A stretch of 64,000 nt of DNA from Myxococcota bacterium (GCA_030065855.1 JASJCT010000014.1:1-64000), one strand, 5' to 3'; counted from the stretch's first letter, positions 27,013 to 36,488 are shown. Program-made: numbers and translations. Notes: generated by a model from the sequence alone, not told the origin.

Positions 27013-29220
27013 TTACCAGGTGAGCTCGGTTTGCGCGGCAGGGCTCATGCCGCCGTCTTCACCCACGGCAACGAGCTCAAGGGTGGTGACAGCTTCCGTG
27101 CCCAGCCGCGAGAGTTTCTTAACGTAATAAATGTCGTTTAATATTCTACCGATAAACGCCCGTTTGCCATTCGGCCTGATACGATACAGGTCGTAATACC
27201 ATAAGTCCGGGGCATGGTCTGACCAGTGCCAGGTTAGGATCAGCTCAGCATCATTGCCGGTAATCCATTTATTCTCGATTTCAAACCCGGTCGGTGTGGG
27301 CGGCGTCACCGGGTCAGCGTTGTTCAATCCAATTTCGCCAATATGGATGGCACCCCCCTGGGATGTCGAAACTGCAACATGTAACCCGAGGACCGCGATG
27401 GTCTCACCGGCGTAAGCACCCACATCAATTGCCTTTGTGTTCCAACCAGTGCTAGGGCTCGTACCTACCTCGAAGTATACAAAACTGCTGGGGTTGCTCT
27501 CGAATATCACCCCCATGCTCATGTTTGTGGCATTGGTATGCCCGGTCTTATAGGTTATGGCGAGCTCGGTGTTGGCATCTACGGTCAAATGGGTCTTGAA
27601 CAGTCGGATGTCGGTTGCGTTCGAGGCATCGAGCATCCCGCTTATCTTTAGCGACGACCCGCCGTTGTAGGCGTCATCGTAGTCATAGTCTATCGAGAGT
27701 CCAGGTTCGGGGCTGTCCACCCACCACTGCCACGACGGGAGAATATCGGCGATCCCCTGGTTGCACCATTTTTGGCTGGATGATCGCACCCCGTCGATGT
27801 AGAAGTCCTTGCCATTGCCAGTGTTGAACCGGGTAACAAAGGGATAGGATCCAATGACAGATCTCGCCGGGATATAATGGGCAATGCCGTCCCACGCTGG
27901 ATACTCGTTATTCCTGCCGGTATTCGAGGGATCCTGGTTTGGCCCGGACCACCAAATACGCTCATTCTCAAAGTATATCGGCATCTCAGAAAAAGAATCT
28001 GCCAGCTTGTCTAACTGGAAATTAGCCCCCAGCATGGCAACCCCGGTCCGCGGTGTCCCACCCTCGGGGAAGATATATCTGGCGTCATAGGGCTGCTCGA
28101 ATTGATACATGCCCGCCTCGATACCCGTGAGTACCGTATGATATGGATTTCTACCCAGGCCCATTGCATAATCATATGAGTTTTGCAGCTTGGTCTCGTT
28201 CCACCAGTAGTTTAAGAAGATACTGTCGCTGACCCATTCACTCCCGTCCTGAACCCAGGGAGCGTTTGCGCCATTAAACTCGTTTTGATAGGACACCGTG
28301 CCATTAATGGTGATGGCATCATACCAGCAGACGTAAAAGTTGGGGTAGTTGGCCTGAACGTATTTCAGCATATCTCGTAACCCAGCAGCCACAGCAGGAG
28401 AAACCGACTGTTCGACATTCAAAAAGGTGCCGTCGATGTTGTAGTACGCAGACATCTCCACGAGTTTGTCGATTATCGGATAGGTATCCCCGACCTTCTT
28501 GATCCAATTCGCCGTATTGTCGGTATTTCTGGGCGTAAAATAGCACCCTAAGCTGAGGGCGCCGTTTCTGTGTGCCGCGTCTGTAAACGCAGGATTGGGA
28601 ATGTTGTAGACCCCGAATTCATCGTAATCCTCAGCAAGGGGCTGCCCGTCCCATGCGCCGTATTGATCGATGTATTGCCAGAACTTTTGCGTATGGGCGA
28701 CAAAGTAATTGTCATAGATGGGGATCCTTTTGTAGGGGCCGGTAATTTCATCCCCCAGCTTGTAGGAGCTTTGCAGGGATTGAAGCTCGGGATCGGCGCT
28801 CAAGGCCGGGTTTGCCTGGGTCGGGGCAAAAGAGGGGATCCGGGTCTTTCGCTGAACCCGGGCGCGCAAGAACCTGGAATATATATCGGTCTCAGGCGTC
28901 CAATTTTCCACATCCACCGCGTTGTATCCGTGAAGCAGGGGCTGATGTTCGCCAGGCGCCAAAATCCTTTCTGTATCGTTTTCTATTTCAGTGTCTGTCT
29001 CGGTTTCGGTCTCGGTCTCTGTATCAGAATCCGTGTCAGCATCGGTAGCTGTATCACTGTCAGCGTCAGTATCAGTATCTGAATCCGAATCTGAGTCAGA
29101 GTCCGCATCGACATCTGTTGCTGAATCTGTCCCAGCACCTGTATCGTTGTCTTGATCGGCAGTGTAACAGCCGACGGCCATCAATGCCATACAAATCCGG
29201 AATGAGACTGTCTGACCCAT
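27013..29220 (-). CDS. GH85 endo-beta-N-acetylglucosaminidase lipoprotein
   Basis: The 735-residue protein has a short lipoprotein signal (MGQTVSFRICMALMAVGC), then an Asp-rich DS/DT/ET repeat stalk. A glycoside hydrolase family 85 domain follows: HGYNAVDVENWTPETD, AHTQKFWQYIDQYGAWDG, and the active-site strand NIDGTFLNVEQ, whose Asn and Glu match the catalytic pair. A carbohydrate-binding-like beta domain and a fibronectin-like end (DLWYYDLYRIRPNGKRAF) complete it. GH85 enzymes cut the chitobiose core of N-glycans between the two GlcNAc residues. Surface attachment via lipid and stalk is inferred. The gene follows lexA by 65 nt on the same strand. The start has only a weak ribosome site. Confidence 0.9.
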   Translation of the reverse strand: MGQTVSFRICMALMAVGCYTADQDNDTGAGTDSATDVDADSDSDSDSDTDTDADSDTATDADTDSDTETETETETDTEIENDTERILAPGEHQPLLHGYNAVDVENWTPETDIYSRFLRARVQRKTRIPSFAPTQANPALSADPELQSLQSSYKLGDEITGPYKRIPIYDNYFVAHTQKFWQYIDQYGAWDGQPLAEDYDEFGVYNIPNPAFTDAAHRNGALSLGCYFTPRNTDNTANWIKKVGDTYPIIDKLVEMSAYYNIDGTFLNVEQSVSPAVAAGLRDMLKYVQANYPNFYVCWYDAITINGTVSYQNEFNGANAPWVQDGSEWVSDSIFLNYWWNETKLQNSYDYAMGLGRNPYHTVLTGIEAGMYQFEQPYDARYIFPEGGTPRTGVAMLGANFQLDKLADSFSEMPIYFENERIWWSGPNQDPSNTGRNNEYPAWDGIAHYIPARSVIGSYPFVTRFNTGNGKDFYIDGVRSSSQKWCNQGIADILPSWQWWVDSPEPGLSIDYDYDDAYNGGSSLKISGMLDASNATDIRLFKTHLTVDANTELAITYKTGHTNATNMSMGVIFESNPSSFVYFEVGTSPSTGWNTKAIDVGAYAGETIAVLGLHVAVSTSQGGAIHIGEIGLNNADPVTPPTPTGFEIENKWITGNDAELILTWHWSDHAPDLWYYDLYRIRPNGKRAFIGRILNDIYYVKKLSRLGTEAVTTLELVAVGEDGGMSPAAQTELTW
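28979..29135 (-). repeat. Hexamer array encoding Asp-Ser/Thr and Glu-Thr repeats
   Basis: About 50 codons alternate acidic residues with Ser, Thr or Ala, ending in a run of Glu-Thr. It sits right after the lipobox Cys of the GH85 lipoprotein, so it forms a membrane-proximal stalk. Confidence 0.85.
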
Positions 29221-29285
29221 CTCTAAAGAGGTATATGCGATTGGTTCAGCTTGTTTCTGGCCTTTTGCGGATGCCACTGCGCTTA

Positions 29286-29909
29286 TTAGACGCGTCGATA
29301 CAGGCCGATGACCACGCCTAGTATCTGGGTCGGGCGGAAATCTTCCTTGCGGACGATGATCGGGGCGTAGGCGGGATTGGCCGGCTGCAGTCGGATAAAA
29401 TCCCGCTCTGGCTGAAAGTATTTTACGGTCGCTTCGTCTCCGATCATAATCACCACAACATCGTTGCGGTCCGCATGGAGTTGCTTTCGAACAAATATGG
29501 TATCGCCTTCCCAAATCCCGGCCTCGATCATGGAATCCCCACGCACGCGCAGGGCAAAAACATCGGGCTGTGAACCGATAAAATGGCGGTCAATGGCGAC
29601 CATATCCTCAATATTCTGCTCGGCCAATACGGGTTCGCCAGCAGCGACCCGGCCGACCAAGGGGATTTCTACGGTATTGCTCTCCTGACTCGATTCAAGC
29701 GCAACCGGCCGCAGGGCCCGGGACTTCATGTCTTCCCGTTTGAGATATCCCTTCTTTTCTAGTGCTCGCAAGTGGTCGTTCACCCCATTGGTGGACCGAA
29801 TGCCCATGTGGGTGCCTATTTCTCGCAGGGTCGGTGGATATCCCCGGTCCGAAATCGACCGCGTGATAAAGTCGAGGACCATTTCCTGCCGTCTCGTCAG
29901 TCCTTGCAT
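29286..29909 (-). CDS. lexA: LexA repressor, SOS response
   Basis: The 207-residue protein represses DNA-damage genes until RecA* stimulates self-cleavage. The N-terminal winged helix carries [20 protein letters not shown]. The cleavage site is Ala90-Gly91 (RVAAGEP). The catalytic Ser126 (GDSMIEAG) and Lys163 (EATVKYF) are in place, so self-cleavage is expected. I chose the ATG at 29909 because GGAGGAG lies 9 nt upstream; an in-frame ATG at 29942 lacks this. It is followed by the GH85 gene, which is unlikely to be functionally related. No dinB, imuA or recA lies nearby. Confidence 0.95.
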   Translation of the reverse strand: MQGLTRRQEMVLDFITRSISDRGYPPTLREIGTHMGIRSTNGVNDHLRALEKKGYLKREDMKSRALRPVALESSQESNTVEIPLVGRVAAGEPVLAEQNIEDMVAIDRHFIGSQPDVFALRVRGDSMIEAGIWEGDTIFVRKQLHADRNDVVVIMIGDEATVKYFQPERDFIRLQPANPAYAPIIVRKEDFRPTQILGVVIGLYRRV

Positions 29910-29961
29910 CGAATAACTCCTCCGAGATTGCCACTTTACCAACTGCAGATTTAAAGATTTT

Positions 29962-29978
29962 ACTGAACAATGGTATAC
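29962..29978 (-). promoter_or_regulatory. Possible LexA box upstream of lexA
   Basis: On the minus strand this site ends in GTTCAG and agrees with most positions of the motif reported for Myxococcus xanthus LexA targets (CTRHAMRYBYGTTCAGS), with about four mismatches. It lies 53-69 nt before the lexA ATG, a sensible place for autoregulation. The call is weak. Confidence 0.3.
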
Positions 29979-30065
29979 CGTGTCAAATATTTAGGTGTGG
30001 ATAAGCTGTTATAAAAACAGAAACATCAGCTCGGAATGAACCCTCGCTCTGCCTGCGCAACACGA

Positions 30066-31619
30066 TTAATCGGGCATTTGATTGGCTTGTGGCTGTTCCG
30101 CTTGGAAAGAAACGACAAACTCCATGATGTCCTTGAAGACCTGCTCTGCTTCCACATCCTGCATCATTTCGTGTCCACTTTTATGGTACCAGAAAATCTC
30201 CCGCTGGCGGGAGCTCACTTTTTCCAGGATGATATTCGCCGATACCGGTGCCACCACTTGGTCTTTTTTTGATTGAAGAATGCGCACTGGCACGTGCATT
30301 TGGTCCAAGCGGTCGGTGATCTCACGCGCGTATTCGTAAAGCGAAGCAAACGTCTCGGTGGGGAACTTCTTATAGTTTTTCGATTTCTTGGCGATGGTCT
30401 CGTCGTTATAAGTACTTGGGCTGTCCCAATACTTGACGACGTGGGCAAACTTTCTGGCAAAGCGCGCCAGGGGGTCAGTAAATTTGAGTGCCGCGGCAAC
30501 AGATACAACACCGGCAATTTTGGCTGGATGGCGCATGGCAAGGTCGAGGGCAACAACCCCCCCCATGGAGAAGCCCACCACGATAACTTGATCGACCTGG
30601 GTCCACAAATCGATAAGCGCTCGCTCAGCGTCGATGAACCAGTCCTTGGCGGTAACCCCGTTCAGATCCTGGTACCGGGTACCGTGCCCGCGCAAGATGG
30701 GAATGGCATAGGGGATGCCAGCCGCCTTCAAATGGGGTGCGATGCCGCTCACCGCGTCGAGGTGAGAGGTGAACCCGTGGAGCACCAGTACGCCCACCTT
30801 TTTCAGCCTGGGTGGTTTTTTGATCGGCACTTGGATAGGTGCGTAATTGGATAAATGGTCCACCAACCCGCTGATACGCTGCATGACATCGTCAGTGAAC
30901 TCGCGCAGGAGGGCACGGGTCGTTTCCTGATTGCGTTGGACACTGAACCGTATGGGCTCGCCGAATCTAATGCGAATGGGCGCGTTCGACGGCAATCGCA
31001 AGAGCTCGAGCCGCGGATATACTTCTGGCGGCAGGGCCCGGCCGGTTCCGGAAATGCCCACCGGGACGATAGGGACATCAGCTGCCAGGGCCAAGCGAAC
31101 CACACCGGTGTGGCCAGGCAGTAAGCCGGTCCTCGGATCCACAGCTCTGCGCGGGATCTCCTCTTCACCAGGGATCGTGCCCTCGGGAAATATGGCCACG
31201 ACCCACCCTGCGCGAAGGGCCTCGGTAATGGTTTCGAGTGCTGTGTGGTCCCCACCCCGCTTGATGAAAATCGACTCTCCCAGACGAATGAGATGGCGGA
31301 CCACCGGCCAATCCTGAAACTCTGACTTGGCAATAAAATGAATTTTCCTCGGGCACACCGCACCGAGCACTGAAGCGTCGAGCCAGCTTTGATGATTGGC
31401 AGCGAGGAGCACACCACCGGTTTGGGGAATGTTATCGATCCCGTCTATATCGAGCTCATTCTTGAACTTGTACTGCAATTTCAGAGCAGCCCTGAGGCCT
31501 TGATAAATAACATCAGAGGCGGGTTCTAATAATTGTAGATTCTCGAGGTTGGCGACCCCCTTTCCGAGCAGCCAATCGAGGGGCATTAATGCACTATTGG
31601 CGATATTTTTTCTATCCAT
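30066..31619 (-). CDS. PlsC-type acyltransferase fused to alpha/beta hydrolase
   Basis: The 517-residue protein joins two lipid enzymes. Residues about 50-265 are a 1-acylglycerol-3-phosphate acyltransferase: NHQSWLD (H76-x4-D81) and FPEGT (144-148). Residues about 275-510 are an alpha/beta hydrolase of the monoglyceride lipase/carboxylesterase type: VLVLHGFTSH, nucleophile Ser351 in GFSMGG, Asp453 (SKKDQV) and His483 (KSGHEM). All catalytic residues appear intact. It may exchange or recycle acyl chains at the inner membrane face, such as lysophospholipid remodelling; this is inference. AGGA lies 6 nt before the ATG. It is divergent from no gene; lexA lies downstream. Confidence 0.9.
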   Translation of the reverse strand: MDRKNIANSALMPLDWLLGKGVANLENLQLLEPASDVIYQGLRAALKLQYKFKNELDIDGIDNIPQTGGVLLAANHQSWLDASVLGAVCPRKIHFIAKSEFQDWPVVRHLIRLGESIFIKRGGDHTALETITEALRAGWVVAIFPEGTIPGEEEIPRRAVDPRTGLLPGHTGVVRLALAADVPIVPVGISGTGRALPPEVYPRLELLRLPSNAPIRIRFGEPIRFSVQRNQETTRALLREFTDDVMQRISGLVDHLSNYAPIQVPIKKPPRLKKVGVLVLHGFTSHLDAVSGIAPHLKAAGIPYAIPILRGHGTRYQDLNGVTAKDWFIDAERALIDLWTQVDQVIVVGFSMGGVVALDLAMRHPAKIAGVVSVAAALKFTDPLARFARKFAHVVKYWDSPSTYNDETIAKKSKNYKKFPTETFASLYEYAREITDRLDQMHVPVRILQSKKDQVVAPVSANIILEKVSSRQREIFWYHKSGHEMMQDVEAEQVFKDIMEFVVSFQAEQPQANQMPD

Positions 31620-31791
31620 TCACATCCTTTCACCGCAAGTTTCGCCACGTTCTACTTGCGGTTCATACTATTAAATATAACCATTAAACGCTAATTTGGA
31701 TGCTAGATAAAGCGCCTTGACGCCATGCTACGATAAAAAAGCGTCTTATAAAAACAGGATGGGCGAGGCAGCGCAACCGATTGCTGAATGA

Positions 31792-32514
31792 TTAGTTGTC
31801 TTTCTTTCGGGGAACGACCAGCGCGAACTCAGTCATGCTGTCTACCTCGCCCACATCTATACGGCCATTGAGCGCCGAGGCAGCCAAACCCACGGCATAG
31901 AGGCCCAAGCCCCGGCCATAGCGACACCCCGAATGCTTTTTAGCTTCTGCCTGGGTCTCTCTGGTGAAGAGTTCAGATGCAAATGCCGCCTCCACCGGGC
32001 GTCCGTGATCCAACACTGAAATGCGGATTTCAGCTTCATCGACGGTTGTCCTGACACACACGTTGCTGCCCTGGGGAGAATGCCGAACCGCCGATAGGAT
32101 TAGATTCTCAAGAGCGAGCTCAGCATAGCGGTATTGCCAAGTCACGGACGCGGTTTCCAGGGGATCTCCTATTTCGAGGCGGATCCCAGCCGAGGTGGCA
32201 AATTTCCGATTGCGCATCACCACTTGCTGGATAAAGGCATCGAGTTGGATTTGGCTGTCACCACACGCCTCTTCAAACTCTAACATAGCGATAAGATTTA
32301 GATTTTCAGAAAACCTGAGCAGCATTTCCGAAGCTAGAATCGAATCACTGACCGCCCCCCTCACCTCTTCGGCCTCTCCAACCAATGCGGTTTCTAAGAA
32401 ACTCAAATTGGCCGATAATGCGGAGATCGGATTTTTGAGATCGTGGACAAACAGCTTGTTCAGCTTTGATTGTGTGGCACACCAGCGCTTAAATTCATCG
32501 TTCCCTTGGCACAT
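31792..32514 (-). CDS. Small soluble sensor histidine kinase
   Basis: The 240-residue protein has a HisKA-like helix pair with the phospho-acceptor motif VHDLKNPISAL (His24) and a HATPase domain: N-box ENLILSAVRHSPQG, G1 region LDHGRP (lacking the usual second Gly) and G2 region GRGLGLYAVGLAASALNG. There is no sensor or membrane domain. I chose the ATG at 32514 because AGGAGG lies about 10 nt upstream; an ATG at 32601 would add 29 residues without such a site. No response regulator is adjacent, so it is an orphan. It may receive its signal through partner contact. Confidence 0.85.
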   Translation of the reverse strand: MCQGNDEFKRWCATQSKLNKLFVHDLKNPISALSANLSFLETALVGEAEEVRGAVSDSILASEMLLRFSENLNLIAMLEFEEACGDSQIQLDAFIQQVVMRNRKFATSAGIRLEIGDPLETASVTWQYRYAELALENLILSAVRHSPQGSNVCVRTTVDEAEIRISVLDHGRPVEAAFASELFTRETQAEAKKHSGCRYGRGLGLYAVGLAASALNGRIDVGEVDSMTEFALVVPRKKDN

Positions 32515-32685
32515 GATAGAGAAACCTCCTGCTCGAGAATCGCCTGAATTGGTAGCTTTCACCCCAAAACCGAAGGAGTGGTCCACCGTTTGAGAGGCCA
32601 CTCAATTCCCATGGTACAATATACTCTAAGGTTCGGAGGGTGAAGTCAAAAAATCCCATTCAACCCATCCACCCCCTCACCCTGA

Positions 32686-33720
32686 TCACGGAAAAGCAAG
32701 TACCGACGAGATGCCGTGCCGTTCGATGAGATTATCGATATGAGCGAGCAGCCTGTCCCGACGCTCGAACAGCAGTGCCATTTCAGCGGCAGATATCAAA
32801 GGGGCCACTAGATGGTGGGGCTCTTGGGCAAGAGCGACAGCCACATCCTCCTCGCGCAACCCCCTCAAGCACTCGACCAATGCAGCTGAAAATCTCATGG
32901 TCTGAGACAGGCGCTTCCTCATGCGCTGCTGCTGGCGGTTTGACCAGGGTGCAAACGAACCGTTGTGGTCCAGCAGTACCAGTCCACCGGTCTGGGACAG
33001 AAACAGGTTACCACCTGAGAAGCGATCCCAGTTGCCAATGAGATAGTCAAACACGACCATTGCAGCCGCACTTTTAGCGAGGCTGGGCTCATCGGCCATG
33101 GGTCGGGGAGGGGCGAGCCATTTTTCAATCCCTGCAACACCGCCCACTGCTTTGAGGCCGTTGGGATCCAAGCCCTCGATCCATTGAATAATAGCACCGG
33201 AAACATTGCCCCTGTCGTCGACATCAGCGGTTTTGAGCAGCTGCTTTGCTTCTGCTGGGTTGCGTTTTTCTATCAGGGCGACGAGTCGATGAAGCGGTAC
33301 CTTGCGCATGGTCGATACGGGCACACCATCAATCCCCAACAACCGCGATATTCGAAACGCCGCCACTTCGCGACCCGCCCGTTGATCCGTGCGTCGAATG
33401 GGCTTAAAGACCGCCGAATTTCCACTTTGCAGCCACACCTTGAGGGACAGGGTTCGCCCGGAAATCAACCGGGCACTCGTCACTGCTTCTGCTCGAAGTC
33501 GGTCTAGCTGGGACGCGTCATCGGGCAGCGTCGTGGTTCTTTTTCGATGTGTCGCCAAAGGCGGGTGTTTATTGGTTCCGGCGTCAATGGGGCGGGCTGA
33601 TGGGCCGACCGAATCGAGCTCTTCTTTGCCGGATTGGTCTGGGGGGGGATCCGTGTGAGGGGCGTACGGCACATCATTTCCGCAAGCCAACATCAGAACG
33701 GCAGCTAGTATCTTTTTCAT
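32686..33720 (-). CDS. FAM20-like atypical kinase lipoprotein
   Basis: The 344-residue protein has a lipoprotein signal (MKKILAAVLMLAC). After a Pro-rich spacer, residues about 85-330 carry an atypical kinase pattern: VFKP with Lys106, then REVAAFRISRLLGI-x-GVP, then DYLIGNWDRFSGGNLF with Asn230, Asp232 and Asn238, and LLDHNGSF with Asp251. This order matches FAM20/HipA-like kinases (the NxDR...N catalytic loop and a metal-binding Asp). If active it would lie in the periplasm or on the surface, where ATP supply is unknown. Start at 33720 follows from the signal peptide; the ribosome site is weak. No identified substrate. Confidence 0.7.
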   Translation of the reverse strand: MKKILAAVLMLACGNDVPYAPHTDPPPDQSGKEELDSVGPSARPIDAGTNKHPPLATHRKRTTTLPDDASQLDRLRAEAVTSARLISGRTLSLKVWLQSGNSAVFKPIRRTDQRAGREVAAFRISRLLGIDGVPVSTMRKVPLHRLVALIEKRNPAEAKQLLKTADVDDRGNVSGAIIQWIEGLDPNGLKAVGGVAGIEKWLAPPRPMADEPSLAKSAAAMVVFDYLIGNWDRFSGGNLFLSQTGGLVLLDHNGSFAPWSNRQQQRMRKRLSQTMRFSAALVECLRGLREEDVAVALAQEPHHLVAPLISAAEMALLFERRDRLLAHIDNLIERHGISSVLAFP

Positions 33721-33776
33721 TTCAATTTTAATACGACGATTTGAAGTGGCATGAACATAATATTGCCGGTTCGTAG

Positions 33777-33827
33777 GGCGTGGGTTTATCCCACGCCGAC
33801 ACCGTTGGCGGGGCATAAAGCCCCGCC
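33777..33827. terminator. Paired hairpins between two minus-strand genes
   Basis: Two perfect stems with 5-nt loops, GGCGTGGG/CCCACGCC (33777-33797) and GGCGGGGC/GCCCCGCC (33807-33827), touch the stop codon of the TPR gene. No long T-run follows. They may act as a terminator or RNA-end protector; the composition also matches REP-type repeats. Confidence 0.55.
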
Positions 33828-36488
33828 CTATTTCTTATTTACGAGGTTGTAGAGCCGGTCGGTCTCTTTTTTAATCTTCTTTCTCTTTTTTTCTGAAATG
33901 CGAGCGCCACCTTTTGATAGGTATGTGTTGTAGTTTTCGATCGCCTTTTTGTGTTCTTTTTGCTTGGCGTAACACTCGGCCAGTGGGAGGAGTATCTCGT
34001 AATTGGTGTCGAGCTTGTATGCTTCCTCAAAGGCGTCGATAGCTTCTTGCCATTTTTTCCTCGCCTTTGCCTTGCGCCCGCTTTTAAACAGATCTTGTGA
34101 TTTCTTTTCATCCTCCAGGGTCTGGATCGCTTTCTTAATCCGCTCGACTTCTTTTTTTGTCTTTGCTCTTTGTTTGTCTGAAACCTGACTGCCACCCGCT
34201 TCCAGATAGCGATTGTAGGAGTAGATCGCGTCCTCATATTTTTTCAGATATGCCTCTGTCTTGGCAATGTTGAAAATGATTTTGTAGTTAGGGTAGATGT
34301 CATATGCTTTATTAAATGCCTTTAGGGCATTCTTATGGGCACCTTGCTTGCTCAGCAGTTGTGCTTCCTTATACTGCTCAAGTGCCTGTTGTTTCTTCTG
34401 CTCTTGTTCGTATTTTTGTTGTAGCTGCTCTATTTCTACCTCGACAGAGATGCGCTTTTCAGGCGATACCTTTGGGCCCCCCTCGTCCAAATATCGTTGG
34501 TGGGCACTAATGGCGAGCTCGTACCTTTTCTGCCCGGTGGCTGATTTGGCAATGCCCCCCAGAATTCTGTAATCCGAATGCAATTTGTAGGCGCGTTCGA
34601 ACTCGGCCATTGCCGCGACATAGTTTTTACGCTTGTTCAGCTTGAGGCCTTTTTTGTAGTAGGCGACGGCCTTTTTTCTGTCTGCCGCTGCTTTTTCCAG
34701 GTCCTTGAGGCGCATGATCTCCCCATCGACCTCTTTGCGGCGCTTGTTGGCAATGGCCGTGGCCCCATCCCGGAGATACCGCTCGTATGATTCTCTGCCT
34801 TTCGTGTACTTGCGGAGCCTATCGTAGGCTTGACCTAAAAAGTAATAGACCTCGTAGTTCGCGTGTAGCTTATAGGATTTTTTTAAGTTATCGACGGCAA
34901 ACTCAAACTCGCCGTTTTTCATCTCTTGGCGCGCGTCCTCAAAAATCATCCTCGCTTCTTCTTTTCTCGCCGCTGCTTTGATCAGGCCGCTCAGGCGCTC
35001 TATCTCGCTCTTTACTTCGCTGCGTCGACCTTGGGAAACCCGGTTGCCGCCAAGGGCAAAATATTGCTGATAAGCGTCCACAGCGCGGTCATTGTATTCC
35101 ATTCTGGTTGAAATTTTTCCAATATAGTAGAGTAGCTCGAATTGGGGCTTTAGTTCATTGGCTGTTTCAAATGCTTTTAGTGCGCCTTTGTAATCGGCAT
35201 TGTCGTACAGTGTGTGCGCTTCGGTAACAGCTTCGAGCCAGGCCACCTCTCGTTCCACCCGCTCTCGCTCCTCCGGCGGGAGTTTTTTACCGCCGGCTTT
35301 CAAATAGCGGCGATAGGTATCGATGGCCGCTTGATTTCGCCCGAGGCCGGCGTTGGCCTCGGCAATGCCGAGTAGCGTCTCCTGATTCTGATAGAGCCTG
35401 AGGGCCTGTTCAAAAGACCCCAGGGCCTCCTGGTAGCGCTCTTTTTTATTCAGCGCGAGCCCTTTGTTGTAATGGCTAAGGGCCTCTTTGCGGTTGGCCG
35501 CATCAGCTTCGAGCTGGGACAGCCGATTTATTTCTCCTTGCACCTCTTTTTTTCGCTTGTTGGAGACGCCGTCTTTGGCCTCGTTTAAATAGCGCTCATA
35601 GGCTGCCTTGGCTGGGCCGTACTGCTTTAATTGCTCCATGGCCTGGGCGAGGTAGTAGAGAATGTCTGGGTTTGGAGAGGCCCGGTATGCCTGATCAAAA
35701 AGCGCGCTGGCGCGCTTGGGATCGCCAGAGGTGAGCCACTCCTTTCCCTCCTTAAAAAACTGATCAGACGACCCCTTTTGCTCGGCATGAGCACTGGCAG
35801 CTGCGAGTTTTTCCCTTTCCCCAGCCACGTCCTTGCGCAGGGCCGGTGAGATCCGATTGCCGCCCTCCTTTAGATAGCGATCGAAGAGCATCATGGCGCG
35901 GTCCCGCTGATTCAACTTGGAAGCGATTTTGCCCAGGTAATACAGGCATTCGGGATAGGGATAGATGCGGTAGGACTTGTCGAATTGCAGTGCTGCTTCC
36001 TGCAGATTGCCTTTGGCGTAGAGGGCCTGGCCCTTTTTGTACAATGCTGTGGCCTCTCCCTGACCCGAAGCACCCTGCCCGGATGTGGGTTGCACAGTGG
36101 GTTCCTGGGGCTGGGAAGTGGCCCCGGGGCTCTGACCCGACTGCTGGCTCAGAATAAAGCCGAGCCGCTCTATCTCCTTTTGGACAATATCTCGCATGCC
36201 TACGGGGATTTTCTCACCGCCCTCCTTGAGATATTGTTCAAGATGGGCAATGGCCGCCTTGTATTGCTTGAGCTCGGTTTCAGTGCGGGCCAGGTTGTAA
36301 AGGGTTTCGTAATTTTTATCGGCGTTATAGGATTTTGAAAAAGCATCGGCTGCCGGTTGATACTTTCCCTCACGATAGAGTTTTAAGCCCAAGTCGAGTT
36401 GCTTTTTTGCTTTGGCCTTGTTGCAAAATCCATTATCTGCCGCAAAGGAAACCGACATGAGGGCAACGAAAAAGAGAATCGGTCGCAT
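33828..36488 (-). CDS. Periplasmic protein of nine TPR-linker repeats
   Basis: The 886-residue protein has a signal peptide (MRPILFFVALMSVSFA). It then contains nine units of about 93 residues. Each unit is a TPR pair around Y-K-G-L-L-x-x-Y followed by a conserved linker, for example YLKEGGEKIPVGMRDIVQKE or YLEAGGSQVSDKQRAKTKKE. The many Lys and Glu suggest surface charge zippers. Such solenoids bind partner proteins; the partner is unknown. The start at 36488 has AGGAG 6 nt upstream. A strong hairpin pair follows the stop. It is similar in style to TPR proteins linked with gliding or outer-membrane assembly in myxobacteria, but no gene name can be assigned. Confidence 0.85.
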   Translation of the reverse strand: MRPILFFVALMSVSFAADNGFCNKAKAKKQLDLGLKLYREGKYQPAADAFSKSYNADKNYETLYNLARTETELKQYKAAIAHLEQYLKEGGEKIPVGMRDIVQKEIERLGFILSQQSGQSPGATSQPQEPTVQPTSGQGASGQGEATALYKKGQALYAKGNLQEAALQFDKSYRIYPYPECLYYLGKIASKLNQRDRAMMLFDRYLKEGGNRISPALRKDVAGEREKLAAASAHAEQKGSSDQFFKEGKEWLTSGDPKRASALFDQAYRASPNPDILYYLAQAMEQLKQYGPAKAAYERYLNEAKDGVSNKRKKEVQGEINRLSQLEADAANRKEALSHYNKGLALNKKERYQEALGSFEQALRLYQNQETLLGIAEANAGLGRNQAAIDTYRRYLKAGGKKLPPEERERVEREVAWLEAVTEAHTLYDNADYKGALKAFETANELKPQFELLYYIGKISTRMEYNDRAVDAYQQYFALGGNRVSQGRRSEVKSEIERLSGLIKAAARKEEARMIFEDARQEMKNGEFEFAVDNLKKSYKLHANYEVYYFLGQAYDRLRKYTKGRESYERYLRDGATAIANKRRKEVDGEIMRLKDLEKAAADRKKAVAYYKKGLKLNKRKNYVAAMAEFERAYKLHSDYRILGGIAKSATGQKRYELAISAHQRYLDEGGPKVSPEKRISVEVEIEQLQQKYEQEQKKQQALEQYKEAQLLSKQGAHKNALKAFNKAYDIYPNYKIIFNIAKTEAYLKKYEDAIYSYNRYLEAGGSQVSDKQRAKTKKEVERIKKAIQTLEDEKKSQDLFKSGRKAKARKKWQEAIDAFEEAYKLDTNYEILLPLAECYAKQKEHKKAIENYNTYLSKGGARISEKKRKKIKKETDRLYNLVNKK

